64,000 nt of DNA from DDH964 sp963806685 (GTDB lineage: Bacteria > Desulfobacterota > Desulfuromonadia > Desulfuromonadales > DDH964), in assembly GCA_963806685.1 (NCBI GenBank), contig CAWDZB010000018.1, positions 1 through 64,000 of the forward strand, read 5' to 3'. The first letter of the stretch is position 1, and the number at the start of each line of letters is the position of its first letter. Positions 49,911-60,221 of the stretch are shown here, in pieces. The notes below the pieces were generated by a model. It made no database searches, was not told where the DNA came from, and saw only the letters and a program-made list of their open reading frames with translations. The position numbers and the translations under genes were made by a program.

Positions 49911-50163
49911 TCAGGTCTGATCAGATTCGGATTCAGGCAAACCCTGAAATCGCCTCACGCAACGAACGCGACGCCGGGGCGTTAAAGCCGGATACCTTCA
50001 AGAGCTGGAATATACAAGGGTGGTGAAATTCTGTTTCGGGGTTTTAAGGGGATTTCGTTGCGTTTGTTGCGTCGTCGCGTGAGCTGCAGGTTTTCTTGCT
50101 TCCAGGTACCAGGCATTAATCCGATTTTTACCGAAGTGATCCGATCCGATCCGCGAGAAACCG
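49911..50163. repeat. Composite nested inverted repeat, copy A
   Basis: Four blocks in order: the outer left arm TCTGATCAGATTCGGAT; the inner left arm CTCACGCAACGAACGCGACG (49954-49973); an unrelated core with TTTCGGGGTTTT; and the inner right arm CGTTGCGTTTGTTGCGTCG to CGCGTGAG (50056-50083). Then follow CTGCAGG and the outer right arm ATTAATCCGATTTTTACCGAAGTGATC to GATCCGCGAG. The same order of blocks recurs in copy B (54055-54302). Confidence 0.7.
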
Positions 50164-50210
50164 CTTTTTCCTGTGCTCTTCACCCGCCATCCGGCCGTCT
50201 CTTCCCCTGC

Positions 50211-50873
50211 TCAACCCAGTAACCGGCGCACCTCCCCTTCGATCGCCGCCCCGTCCACCCCCAGTGTCGCGAGCAGCTCCCCCCAGGTCCGCTTGCCGGC
50301 TGCCACCTCGTTCCGAAAGCTGCTCGCCGGCCGCCCCGATTCGCGGGAAAGGAAGACCGCCAAGATCGTTTCGGCGTCGCTGGCTCCGGCGGCACGCAGC
50401 CGCTTGAGTTCGGCGGGGTCGGCATGGAGGCGGGCGGCCAAGGTGGCATCGACGGCGGCGCTGGCCAGAGCCTCGGCGGTCCCCGGCCCGGCCAGGGCGG
50501 CAGCGAACTCGGGTCCGAGGCGCTTTGGGGGGATGGCGAGGGCGGCGAGGGCCGCCCGCCAGTCCGGATGTTCGCCGCGGGCCTTCTCCACCGCCGTGAC
50601 GGAAACCCCGCCCCGCTGGGCGACGAAGCGGGACACCCACAATTCAGGGGCGGAGGAGCCGGTCATCTTGGCGCGCACCACTTCCTTCTTCTCCAGGCCG
50701 AAGACGGCGGCGAAGAAGGAATTCTGGGTGGTGGCAAGGAGATAGGGATCGGCCGCCGCCGGCCGCTGCGGGTCGAAGGAGCGGTCCTGGAAGCAGTGGC
50801 AGCTGATGGCGGGAGCGGCCAGGGTCGGGGCGGTCCAGAGCAGGACCAGCAGCAGGGCGGAAACGATTCGCAT
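50211..50873 (-). CDS. Secreted protein of unknown function
   Basis: A 220-residue protein with a signal peptide (IVSALLLVLLWTAPTLAA, cleavage near residue 20). The mature start ISCHCFQDRSFDP has a Cys-His-Cys cluster. A helical, alanine-rich body follows (EHPDWRAALAALAIPPKRLGPEFAAAL...) and ends WGELLATLGVDGAAIEGEVRRLLG. The cysteines could bind metal or form a disulfide. No lipobox is obvious. I recognise no family. The gene is divergent from the acetyltransferase-deacetylase gene, and an FNR/CRP-like palindrome lies between them. Confidence 0.65.
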   Translation of the reverse strand: MRIVSALLLVLLWTAPTLAAPAISCHCFQDRSFDPQRPAAADPYLLATTQNSFFAAVFGLEKKEVVRAKMTGSSAPELWVSRFVAQRGGVSVTAVEKARGEHPDWRAALAALAIPPKRLGPEFAAALAGPGTAEALASAAVDATLAARLHADPAELKRLRAAGASDAETILAVFLSRESGRPASSFRNEVAAGKRTWGELLATLGVDGAAIEGEVRRLLG

Positions 50874-51283
50874 GGCGTGACCTCGGTATGTCCGGTGAAC
50901 GGGAGAGCGTCGCTTGAACCACAGATGTCAAGAGTGCCCGAAAGGGCCTTGCCGTGCCCTTGACCCAGGTCAAGGGGGCCGCTGAAATCTTGCAAGACCG
51001 CCGGGTAGGGCCAGGCCTGCAGAAGGCGAATCCTCAAACGCTTCCTGACCCTACGTCCACCCCGGCCAACCCCTTGGTTTTCCCGCCCGGCTTAAACCTC
51101 GCGGCGGCTTCGGCAGTCGCAGATGAACCAACCCCGATCTCCCGTTCAACCCCCGATCGCCCAGCTGTGCCTCCCCCGAATCGAACGGTCATCCCTCGTC
51201 ACCAGGGCGGATTCATGCTACAAATAGTCTCAACAACCTCTGCCGCTATGCGTTGTTTTCCCTCCCTTTGCCGAGGCACCCCG
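50874..51283. other. Divergent intergenic region
   Basis: This 410-bp gap contains the palindrome at 50958-50975. An open frame continues in phase upstream of the next gene from 50954, but its composition (proline-rich, low similarity to any domain) and the lack of a ribosome site suggest it is not translated. Nothing else was recognised. Confidence 0.45.
50958..50975. promoter_or_regulatory. FNR/CRP-superfamily-type palindromic operator
   Basis: CCTTGACCCAGGTCAAGG is a perfect 8+2+8 palindrome of the TTGAC-N4-GTCAA class bound by CRP/FNR-family regulators. It lies 85 bp upstream of the secreted-protein gene on the minus strand and 309 bp upstream of the acetyltransferase-deacetylase gene. 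Confidence 0.55.
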
Positions 51284-53032
<1,749 letters not shown>

Positions 53033-53075
53033 GGCTTGCCCCCGACAACCAACTTAAATTCCCGGAGGGGATGGC

Positions 53076-54017
53076 ATGGAAACCTGGAACTACCTGCACG
53101 ATCGCGTTCTCACCGGCCAGGGGCTGGAGGCAAAGCTCTTCTACTCGTTGCTGGCGCTGCTCGCCTTCTGGGCAGTGCGCCGGATCGCCCTGGCGGTGCT
53201 GCTGCGCGGGCGCGACCTCCAGGTCCAGTACCGGACCCGCAAGCTGGTCGCCTATGTCACCTGGCCCTTGGCCTTCCTGGTCATCGGTCGGATCTGGTTC
53301 GCCGGTTTCCAGGCGGTCTCCACCTATCTCGGGCTGCTCTCCGCCGGCCTGGCGATCGCCATGCAATCGCCCCTGGTCAATCTCGCCGGCTGGGCCTTCA
53401 TCCTCTGGCGCCAGCCCTTCAAGGTCGGCGACCGGATCCAGCTTGGCGATTACCGTGGCGACGTCATCGACCTGCGGATCTTCAATTTCAGCCTGATGGA
53501 GATCGGCAACTGGGTCGACGCAGACCAGAGCACCGGGCGGGTTCTCCACGTCCCCAACGGCAAAGTCTTTACCGAGGTCCTGGCCAATTACGGCCAGGGC
53601 TTCCAGTACATCTGGAACGAGGTCGCGGTTCTGCTGACCTTCGAAAGCGACTGGCGCCGGGCCAAGGAGCTTCTGCACCAGGTCGCCGCCAAGCACTGCA
53701 CCTCGATCAGCGGCGCCGCCCAGCAGCAGCTGCGCGAGGCGGCCAAGAAGTTCATGATCTTCTACAAGAACCTGACGCCGACGGTCTACACCAGCGTCCG
53801 CGACAGCGGGGTGCTGCTGACCATCCGCTACCTCTGCGACCCGCGCCACCGGCGCGGCAGCGAGCAGGAGATCTGGGAGGCGATCCTCGACGCCTTCGCC
53901 GCCCACCAAGATATCGACTTCGCCTACCCGACCCAGCGTCTTTACCGCAACGACCGCGAAGGCAAGCCGGGGACCCGGCCGGAGGCGGTGTTCGGTGCGG
54001 AAGGGGCTGAGAACTGA
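53076..54017 (+). CDS. MscS-family small-conductance mechanosensitive channel
   Basis: A 313-residue inner-membrane channel that releases solutes on hypo-osmotic shock. Three to four N-terminal helices (residues about 18-115) include the pore-lining segment STYLGLLSAGLAIAMQSPLVNLAGW. The beta domain follows with FKVGDRIQLGDYRGDVIDLRIFNFSLMEI, VPNGKVFTEVLANYGQGF and a C-terminal alpha/beta part. ATG 53076 has GGAGGGG upstream. It is 43 bp after the fusion gene and may be co-transcribed with it. Confidence 0.92.
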   Translation: METWNYLHDRVLTGQGLEAKLFYSLLALLAFWAVRRIALAVLLRGRDLQVQYRTRKLVAYVTWPLAFLVIGRIWFAGFQAVSTYLGLLSAGLAIAMQSPLVNLAGWAFILWRQPFKVGDRIQLGDYRGDVIDLRIFNFSLMEIGNWVDADQSTGRVLHVPNGKVFTEVLANYGQGFQYIWNEVAVLLTFESDWRRAKELLHQVAAKHCTSISGAAQQQLREAAKKFMIFYKNLTPTVYTSVRDSGVLLTIRYLCDPRHRRGSEQEIWEAILDAFAAHQDIDFAYPTQRLYRNDREGKPGTRPEAVFGAEGAEN

Positions 54018-54054
54018 ATCCGAAGTGCCTCAAACTGAATTTCCAGGGCGTTTC

Positions 54055-54302
54055 GCGCGGATAGGTTCGGATAAAATCTGATTAAATTCGGATCAGGCAA
54101 GGTCGAAATCCGACTCACGCGACGGCGCGACGACGCGACGTTACAACGGGCACAGGCCCTTTGTCCGGGTGGGATCTTCTGGTTTCGGGGTTTCGTGGCG
54201 TTCGTCGCGGCGTTGCGTGAGATACCTGCAGTTCAGGTTCTGGGTGCCAGGGATTAATCCGATTTTTATCCGAAGTGATCGGATTTGATCCGCGAGCAAC
54301 CG
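54055..54302. repeat. Composite nested inverted repeat, copy B
   Basis: The outer left arm GCGCGGATAGGTTCGGATA to AAATTCGGATC (54055-54094) and inner left arm CTCACGCGACGGCGCGACG (54114-54132) come first. The core contains TTTCGGGGTTT, the inner right arm is CGTTCGTCGCGGCGTTGCG to TGAG (54199-54221), and the outer right arm runs from ATTAATCCG through TTATCCGAAGTGATCGGAT to GATCCGCGAG (54253-54302). It fills most of the gap between the MscS and SLC12 genes. Confidence 0.75.
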
Positions 54303-54367
54303 GATTTGCCTGAAGGTTTCCGGCCTGGAAACGACCGAAACAACGCGAGCGAAGGATAATCACTTCA

Positions 54368-56641
54368 ATGCTGTCGGTCCTCAAGGATATCTTCAAACGC
54401 CAACCCCCTTCCCGCAAGGCCCAGCGCCCCAGCTCCCCCAAAGCGCTCGGGACGTTTCTCGGGGTCTTCACGCCGACGGTCCTGACTATCCTCGGCGTCA
54501 TCATGTACCTGCGCTTCGGCTGGGTCCTCGGTCAGGTCGGCCTGGTGCGGACGCTGCTGATCGTGGTCCTGGCTAACGCCATCACCTTCATCACCGCTCT
54601 CAGCCTTTCGGCGATCGCCACCAATACCCGGGTCGGGGTCGGCGGCGCCTATTTCATCATCTCGCGCAGCCTCGGCCTCGATATCGGCGGCGCCATCGGC
54701 GTGCCGCTGTTCCTCTCCCAGGCCTTCTCAGTCACCCTCTACGCTTTCGGCCTGGCCGAATCGCTGCGCATCGTCTGGCCCGCGGTGCCGGTTCCAGCGG
54801 CGGCCTTTGTCATAACCCTGGCGGTGGGGGCGCTCGCCCTGCGCGGCGCTGGCTTTGCACTGAAGACCCAGCTGCCGATCATGGCGCTGATCGGCCTCTC
54901 GCTCTTCGCCCTCGGCGGCGGCGCCTTCAGCGGCGGGGAGGTCGCCCGGCTCTGGCAGGGTTCGACCCCGGGCGCCGGCTTCTGGGCGGTCTTCGCGGTC
55001 TTCTTCCCGGCGGTGACCGGACTCATGGCCGGCCTCAGTCTCTCCGGGGACCTCGCCGAGCCGCGCACCGCGATCCCCCGCGGCACGGTGCTGGCGACCC
55101 TGGCCGGCTTCGCCGTCTACTTGCTGGTGCCGGTCCTCCTCTGCATCGGCGCGACCCCGGTGCAGCTGCGCGACGACCCCCTGGTCTGGACCCGTATCGC
55201 CCTGCTCGGCCCCTGGCTGATATTGCCGGGGCTGTGGGGGGCGATCTTCTCCTCGGCGGTCGGCTCGATGCTCGGTGCCCCGCGCACCCTCCAGGCGCTG
55301 GCCTTCGACCGGCTGGTCCCCCGGAAGCTGGCCAAAACCACCGGGCGCAGCAAGGAGCCGGTCTACGGCATGGCCGTCACCCTGGTCCTCGCCCTGGGGG
55401 CGATCTTCCTCGGCGACCTGAATACCGTCGCCGAGGTGGTGACCATGTTCTTCCTGACCGTCTACGGCACCGTCAGCCTGGTGGCAGCCCTTGAGAGCCT
55501 GTCTCGCAACCCTTCCTGGCGGCCGCGCATCCAGGTCCCCTGGTGGCTGAGCCTGCTCGGCGCCGCCGGCTGTTTCGGGGTGATGGTCCTGATCAACCTG
55601 CCGGCCAGTATTGTCGCCGTGGCCATCGAGACCGGCATCTGGCTCTGGATCAAGCGGCGCGGACGGCGCGGGCGCTGGGGCGACCTCTGGCGTGATGTCT
55701 ACGAGGCGGTGATCCACTGGGCGCTGCACCAGCTCGAACGCCATCCCATGACCCCCCGCAACTGGCGGCCCCACCTCCTGGTCTTCTGCGGCGACGTCGA
55801 GAACCGCCTCGACCTGCTGCGCTTTGCCGACTGGTTCAGCGAGGGGCGCGGTCTGGTGACGATCTGCGAACTGCAGATCGGCGATCTGCTCGCCCTCGAT
55901 CTCGATATCGACGCCCGCCGGGTCGAGATCGACCGGATTCTCGACGCCGAAGGGATCGACGCCTTTGGTGAGGTCGACGTGGTCCAGGATATCGAACGCG
56001 GCATGGTCGCCGTCGCCCAGGCCAACGGCATCGCCGGCATCGAGAGCAACACGGTGATGATCGGCTGGCCGGACAACGCCGAGCGGCTGATCTCCCTGCT
56101 GCGGGTCGGGCGCAGCCTGCAGCGGCTCAACAAGTCGCTGCTGATCGGCAATATCGGCGAACACGCGCCGCTGCGCGAAGGGGAGGAGCGGACCGTCGAT
56201 ATCTGGTGGGGCGGCCTGCAGCGCAATGGCGACCTGATCCTGATGCTCGCCTACCTGCTGACCTGCAACCCCGAGTGGCGCCACGCCCGCATCCGGGTGC
56301 TGAGCATCGCCTCCAACGAGCTGATGCAGCAGAAGACCGAACTTTTCCTGCGCAAGCTGATCCCGGAGATCCGCATCGAGGTCGAGATCAACGTGATGAT
56401 CCGCAGCGGCGAGGTGACCGTCCAGGAGATGATTCGCCGCGAGAGCGGCAACGCCGACCTGGTCCTGATGGGGTTGGAAATTCCCGGGGAAGGGGAGGAG
56501 GAAGAGTACGCCCAGCGGCTGACCGCCCTGGTCGAGGGGCTCGGCAACTTTTTCCTGGTGCGCAACGGCAGCCTTTTCATCGGCGATTTGATTTCACCGG
56601 AGAAGATGAACGGCACGGTCGGGGACAGCGATGAGGAATGA
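54368..56641 (+). CDS. SLC12-type cation-chloride cotransporter / APC-superfamily permease
   Basis: A 757-residue inner-membrane transporter. About 12 helices (residues 35-430) start with the SLC12-typical GTFLGVFTPTVLTILGVIMYLRFGWVLGQVG. The first half also holds GGAYFIISRSLGLDIGGAIG, and GAIFSSAVGSMLGAPRTLQALA lies further on. A soluble C-terminal region (about 440-757) includes LLVFCGDVENRLDLLRFADWFSEGRG and a later NADLVLMGLEIPGEG, as in bacterial relatives of Na-K-Cl cotransporters. Transport of K+, Cl- or amino acids cannot be told apart from sequence. It lies downstream of the MscS gene, suggesting ion or osmotic homeostasis. Confidence 0.85.
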   Translation: MLSVLKDIFKRQPPSRKAQRPSSPKALGTFLGVFTPTVLTILGVIMYLRFGWVLGQVGLVRTLLIVVLANAITFITALSLSAIATNTRVGVGGAYFIISRSLGLDIGGAIGVPLFLSQAFSVTLYAFGLAESLRIVWPAVPVPAAAFVITLAVGALALRGAGFALKTQLPIMALIGLSLFALGGGAFSGGEVARLWQGSTPGAGFWAVFAVFFPAVTGLMAGLSLSGDLAEPRTAIPRGTVLATLAGFAVYLLVPVLLCIGATPVQLRDDPLVWTRIALLGPWLILPGLWGAIFSSAVGSMLGAPRTLQALAFDRLVPRKLAKTTGRSKEPVYGMAVTLVLALGAIFLGDLNTVAEVVTMFFLTVYGTVSLVAALESLSRNPSWRPRIQVPWWLSLLGAAGCFGVMVLINLPASIVAVAIETGIWLWIKRRGRRGRWGDLWRDVYEAVIHWALHQLERHPMTPRNWRPHLLVFCGDVENRLDLLRFADWFSEGRGLVTICELQIGDLLALDLDIDARRVEIDRILDAEGIDAFGEVDVVQDIERGMVAVAQANGIAGIESNTVMIGWPDNAERLISLLRVGRSLQRLNKSLLIGNIGEHAPLREGEERTVDIWWGGLQRNGDLILMLAYLLTCNPEWRHARIRVLSIASNELMQQKTELFLRKLIPEIRIEVEINVMIRSGEVTVQEMIRRESGNADLVLMGLEIPGEGEEEEYAQRLTALVEGLGNFFLVRNGSLFIGDLISPEKMNGTVGDSDEE

Positions 56642-56674
56642 GGACCAGGTCACGATCGCGGGCCATCCAGCTCA

Positions 56675-56714
56675 ATGCGAAAAGCGGCAGCCATCTGGCT
56701 GCCGCTTTTCGCAT
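56675..56714. terminator. Bidirectional terminator between the SLC12-type and ABC-F genes
   Basis: A perfect 19-base-pair stem ATGCGAAAAGCGGCAGCCA and its complement has a two-base loop and T-rich ends on both strands. Confidence 0.85.
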
Positions 56715-56756
56715 CTTTGAAGAGTCACCCGAGAATCTGGTGCGAAGCTGTCCTGC

Positions 56757-58391
56757 CTAAAGCGTCAGCGCCGCTTCGCCCTGGAAGAGCTGCTCACGGA
56801 CCTTGGCCACTTCGGCGCTTTCCAGGTATTCGTCAAAGGTCATGCTGCGGTCGATGTAGCCGCCTGGGGTGAACTCGACGATGCGGTTGGCGACGGTGGA
56901 GAGGAACTTGTGGTCGTGGCTGGCGAAGAGGATCACCTCCGGGTAGGCGACCAGGCCGTTGTTGAGGGCGGTGATCGACTCCAGGTCGAGGTGGTTGGTC
57001 GGCTCGTCGAAGATCAGCACGTTGGCGCCGGTGAGCATCATCTTCGCCAGCATGCAGCGCACCTTCTCGCCGCCGGAGAGGACGTTCGATTTCTTGGTCG
57101 CCTCGTCGCCGGAGAAGAGCATGCGCCCCAGAAAGCCGCGGGCGAAGCTCTCCCCTTCGGCGGGGGCGAACTGGCGCAGCCAGTCGGTGAGGGGCAGCTC
57201 GTTCTGGAAGAAGCGGCTGTTCTCCTTGGGGAAGTAGGAACTGGTGATGGTCACCCCGAAGCGGAAGCTGCCGCTGTCGGGTTCCAGCTCGCCGGCGAGG
57301 ATCTGGAACAGGGTGGTCTTGGTCAGGGCGCCGCCGCCGACGAAGGCGACCTTGTCCCCCTTGCCCAGGGTCAGGCTGAAGTTGTCGAGGACCTTGACGC
57401 CGTCGACACTCTTGCACAGGTCCTTGATCTCGAGGATGATGTCGCCGCAGGGGCGCTCCGGCTTGAAGACCACGAAGGGGTATTTGCGCGAGGAGACCGG
57501 CATCTCCTCCACCGTCAGCTTCTCCAGCAGTTTCTTGCGCGAGGTCGCCTGTTTGGCCTTGGAGGCGTTGGAGGAGAAGCGCTGGATGAACTCCTTGAGC
57601 TCGTTGGCCTTGTCGGCGGCCTTGCGGTTCTCCTCCTGCTTCTGCTTCAGGGCGAGCTGGCTCGCCTCGTACCAGAAATCGTAGTTGCCGACGTAGACGG
57701 TGATCTTGCCGAAGTCGATGTCGGCGACGTGGGTGCAGACCTGGTTGAGAAAGTGACGGTCATGGGAGACGACGATCACCGTATTCTGGAAGCGGGCGAG
57801 AAAATCTTCCAGCCAGGCGATCGATTTCAGGTCGAGGTGGTTGGTCGGCTCGTCGAGGAGCAGGATGTCGGGGCTGCCGAAGAGGGCCTGGGCCAGCAGC
57901 ACCCGGACCTTTTCGCCCCCCTCCAACTCCTTCATGGTCTTGTTGCGCAGCTCTTCGGGGATGCCGAGGCCGTTCAAGAGCACCGCTGCCTCCGACTCGG
58001 CCTCGTAGCCGTTCATCTCGGCGAACTCGGCTTCCAGTTCTCCGGAGCGGACGCCGTCCTCCTCGGTGAACTCCCCTTTCGAGTAGATTGCCTCACGTTC
58101 GGCCATCACCCGGTAGAGCTCAGTGTGTCCCATCATCACCGTGTTGAAGACCATTTCCTCGTCGAAGGCGAAGTGGTCCTGGCGCAGCATGGCGATGCGC
58201 TCGCCGGGGCCGGTGGTGATCTCCCCCTTGTCCCCCTCCAGCTCTCCGGCAAGGATCTTCAGGAAAGTCGACTTGCCGGCGCCGTTGGCACCGATCAGGC
58301 CGTAGCAGTTGCCGGGGATGAATTTGATGTTGACGTCTTTGAAAATGACCCGCTTGCCGTAGGCGAGGGCCACGTTGTGGGCGCTGATCAT
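56757..58391 (-). CDS. ABC-F family ATP-binding protein (YbiT/YkpA-like)
   Basis: A 544-residue soluble twin-ATPase of the ribosome-acting ABC-F class. The first ABC domain has a normal Walker A (GANGAGKS, about residues 37-44), the signature region ELEGGEKVRVLLA and Walker B DILLLDEPTNHLDLKS. The linker region KEFIQRFSSNASKAKQATSRKKLLEKL follows. The second domain has an aberrant Walker A, GGGALTKTT, where the usual G before the invariant K is T. Its signature LSGGEKVRCMLA and Walker B LIFDEPTNHLDLES are normal. Such a change seems to recur in this subfamily, as I recall, but it may lower ATP turnover at one site. The start ATG 58391 is preceded by GAAGAAGAG. Confidence 0.9.
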   Translation of the reverse strand: MISAHNVALAYGKRVIFKDVNIKFIPGNCYGLIGANGAGKSTFLKILAGELEGDKGEITTGPGERIAMLRQDHFAFDEEMVFNTVMMGHTELYRVMAEREAIYSKGEFTEEDGVRSGELEAEFAEMNGYEAESEAAVLLNGLGIPEELRNKTMKELEGGEKVRVLLAQALFGSPDILLLDEPTNHLDLKSIAWLEDFLARFQNTVIVVSHDRHFLNQVCTHVADIDFGKITVYVGNYDFWYEASQLALKQKQEENRKAADKANELKEFIQRFSSNASKAKQATSRKKLLEKLTVEEMPVSSRKYPFVVFKPERPCGDIILEIKDLCKSVDGVKVLDNFSLTLGKGDKVAFVGGGALTKTTLFQILAGELEPDSGSFRFGVTITSSYFPKENSRFFQNELPLTDWLRQFAPAEGESFARGFLGRMLFSGDEATKKSNVLSGGEKVRCMLAKMMLTGANVLIFDEPTNHLDLESITALNNGLVAYPEVILFASHDHKFLSTVANRIVEFTPGGYIDRSMTFDEYLESAEVAKVREQLFQGEAALTL

Positions 58392-58415
58392 GACTCTTCT
58401 TCTTTCGGTTCGGAC

Positions 58416-58447
58416 AAAATAAAAACCACAGGGCGCTCCCTGTGGTT
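58416..58447 (-). terminator. Terminator-like hairpin in the leader of the ABC-F gene
   Basis: On the minus strand a ten-base-pair stem AACCACAGGG/CCCTGTGGTT with a four-base loop is followed by TTTTTATTTT. It lies between the predicted transcription start (about 58454) and the ABC-F ATG at 58391. A role as attenuator or 5' stabilising structure is inference. Confidence 0.65.
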
Positions 58448-58460
58448 CACGCAGGGGGTT

Positions 58461-58490
58461 CTTATACCATCGACCCGTGGCCGCTGGCAA
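58461..58490 (-). promoter_or_regulatory. Promoter of the YbiT-like ABC-F gene
   Basis: On the minus strand, -35 TTGCCA (58485-58490) and -10 TATAAG (58461-58466) have an 18-base spacer. Confidence 0.6.
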
Positions 58491-58560
58491 CCGGATTCTG
58501 GCGCTAAATCGCTGGTTTTTGGCGGAACGACTGGGCCAGGGCCAAACCTGATGGGCGGTT

Positions 58561-58666
58561 CGCGCGGATCACTTCGGATAAAATCTGATTGAATTCGGAT
58601 CCAACCCAAAACGATTTGGCCCGATCCGATTGTTATCCGAAGTGATCAGATTTGATCCGCGAGCAA
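58561..58666. repeat. Outer-arm-only copy C of the composite repeat
   Basis: The left arm CGCGCGGATCACTTCGGATA to GAATTCGGATC and the right arm CCGATCCGATTGTTATCCGA to TTTGATCCGCGAG are inverted around about 25 bases. They share TTATCCGAAGTGATC and GATCCGCGAG with copies A and B. The CTCACGC inner arms are absent, so the outer arms can stand alone. Confidence 0.7.
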
Positions 58667-58767
58667 CGCCCTTCGGTTTCGCTGCCCTGCAAGGGACTAT
58701 CCCTGCCGTCGTTTTGGCGCTACCCTGGCCAAAAGCTGCCCATTCTCCCCGAAGCGAGGCTTGCCCC

Positions 58768-59436
58768 ATGGACCTCTCCTCCCGCAACCGCCTCAACGAG
58801 CGCCACCTCCCCCTCTTCGCTGGGGCGACCCTCTTCGACCGGATCGCCCGCGCGGTCTGCCGGGCCGGTTGCCTGCCGCGCAAGGAACTCTTCGAGGCCT
58901 GGGAGATGGCGCGGCGGGTGCGGCGCCGGTTTCGCAGTGGCCGGGTGGTCGACCTGGCCTGCGGCCATGGCCTCCTCGCCCAGATTCTGTTGCTGCTCGA
59001 CGCCACCTCGCCCCAGGCCCTGGCGGTCGACCGGCGCCTGCCACCCAGTGCCGCGGCGCTGGCGGCGGCACTGCAGGCCGACTGGCCGCGCCTGGCCGGG
59101 CGGATCGAGTTCCTGGCTGCGAATCTCGCGGAGGTGCCCCTCGGCGCGGGCGACGTCGTGGTTTCGGCTCATGCCTGCGGCGGACTCACCGACCTGGTGC
59201 TGGAGCGGGCGGTTTCCGCCGGCGCCCGGGTTGCAGTCCTCCCCTGCTGCCACGATCTGGCGGCGGCGGATTGCGGCGGGCTGCTGGGCTGGATGGACGG
59301 GCCGCTGGCCGTCGACGCCACCCGGGCGGCCCGGTTGCGCGCCGCCGGCTACCGGGTGTATACCCAGACCATCCCCGCCGGGATCACGCCCAAGAACCGG
59401 CTGCTCCTGGGGGAGCCGGGATTGGGCGCGAAATGA
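58768..59436 (+). CDS. SAM-dependent methyltransferase (Methyltransf_32-like)
   Basis: A 222-residue Rossmann-fold methyltransferase. Motif I reads VVDLACGHGLLAQILLLLD (about residues 69-87), and an acidic residue follows in ALAVDRRLPP. VVSAHACGGLTDLVLERAV and VAVLPCCHDL resemble Methyltransf_32 (GSTCD-like) proteins. The ATG at 58768 is chosen to start before the conserved region (MDLSSRNRLNE). An in-frame extension to 58630 runs through repeat sequence and is unlikely. The substrate is unknown, and RNA modification is a possibility given the next gene, a pseudouridine synthase. Confidence 0.75.
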   Translation: MDLSSRNRLNERHLPLFAGATLFDRIARAVCRAGCLPRKELFEAWEMARRVRRRFRSGRVVDLACGHGLLAQILLLLDATSPQALAVDRRLPPSAAALAAALQADWPRLAGRIEFLAANLAEVPLGAGDVVVSAHACGGLTDLVLERAVSAGARVAVLPCCHDLAAADCGGLLGWMDGPLAVDATRAARLRAAGYRVYTQTIPAGITPKNRLLLGEPGLGAK

Positions 59437-59516
59437 ATTGTCACCAACGACGCCGCGACGACGAAAATAAAACCCCCAACCATTGACAACCGCTGGGATG
59501 GAAAGGCGCCAATCGA

Positions 59517-60221
59517 ATGGCACAGCAACCGGAAGGGAAACGGCCACGGAAACAGCGCCGGCCGGGAGGGATGGTCATTCTCCACGAGGACCGGGATATC
59601 TTGGTCGTGGTGAAACCGGCGGGACTTTTGACCATCGGCAGCGAGCGGGACAAGACCCGGACCGCCCACTACCTGCTCAACGACTATGTCCGCAAGGGGG
59701 ACCCGAAATCGCGCAACCGCGTTTACGTCGTCCATCGCCTCGACCAGGACACCTCCGGCATCCTGCTCTTCGCCAAGAGCGAGGCGGTCAAAATTTTTCT
59801 TCAGGAGCACTGGGACCAGACTGAGAAGCACTACCTGGCCATCGTCCATGGCCGCCTCTCCGTCCGGGAGGGGACGATCTCCAGCTGCCTGGCCGAGAAT
59901 GCCGCCCAGCGGGTCTACTCGACCCCGGATGCCGCCCAGGGGAAGCTCTCCCATACCGCCTACCGGGTCCAGCAGGAAGTGCGTGGCTTCAGCCTGCTCG
60001 ACATTCCCCTCCTCACCGGGCGCAAGCACCAGATCCGCGTCCATTTCGCCGATCTCGGGCATCCCGTGGTCGGGGACCGCAAATACGGCAACGGCGACGG
60101 TGCCAAGCGCCTCGCCCTGCATGCCCGCTCCCTCGCCCTCATCCATCCCTTCAACGGCCGGACGCTGAGCTTCGACACCGGGATGCCGGAGGAATTGGTG
60201 CGCTTGCTGGGCAAGCCGTAG
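59517..60221 (+). CDS. RluA-family pseudouridine synthase
   Basis: A 234-residue enzyme that isomerises uridine in rRNA or tRNA. Motifs in order are VILHEDRDILVVVKPAGLLT, the catalytic aspartate in VVHRLDQDTSGILLFAKS, EKHYLAIVHG, and the C-terminal TGRKHQIRVHFADLGHPVVGDRKYG. No S4 domain is present. The N-terminus is a short basic stretch. The particular site modified cannot be told from sequence. Confidence 0.92.
   Translation: MAQQPEGKRPRKQRRPGGMVILHEDRDILVVVKPAGLLTIGSERDKTRTAHYLLNDYVRKGDPKSRNRVYVVHRLDQDTSGILLFAKSEAVKIFLQEHWDQTEKHYLAIVHGRLSVREGTISSCLAENAAQRVYSTPDAAQGKLSHTAYRVQQEVRGFSLLDIPLLTGRKHQIRVHFADLGHPVVGDRKYGNGDGAKRLALHARSLALIHPFNGRTLSFDTGMPEELVRLLGKP

Noticed and set aside
50954..51283. 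A 110-residue N-terminal extension of the acetyltransferase-deacetylase fusion
   Set aside because: No ribosome site, proline-rich low-similarity sequence, and it would place the start on top of the FNR/CRP-like palindrome.
58392..58490. A 33-residue upstream extension of the second ABC-F protein
   Set aside because: It runs through the predicted promoter and hairpin, lacks a ribosome site, and the conserved ABC-F sequence starts at MISAHNV.
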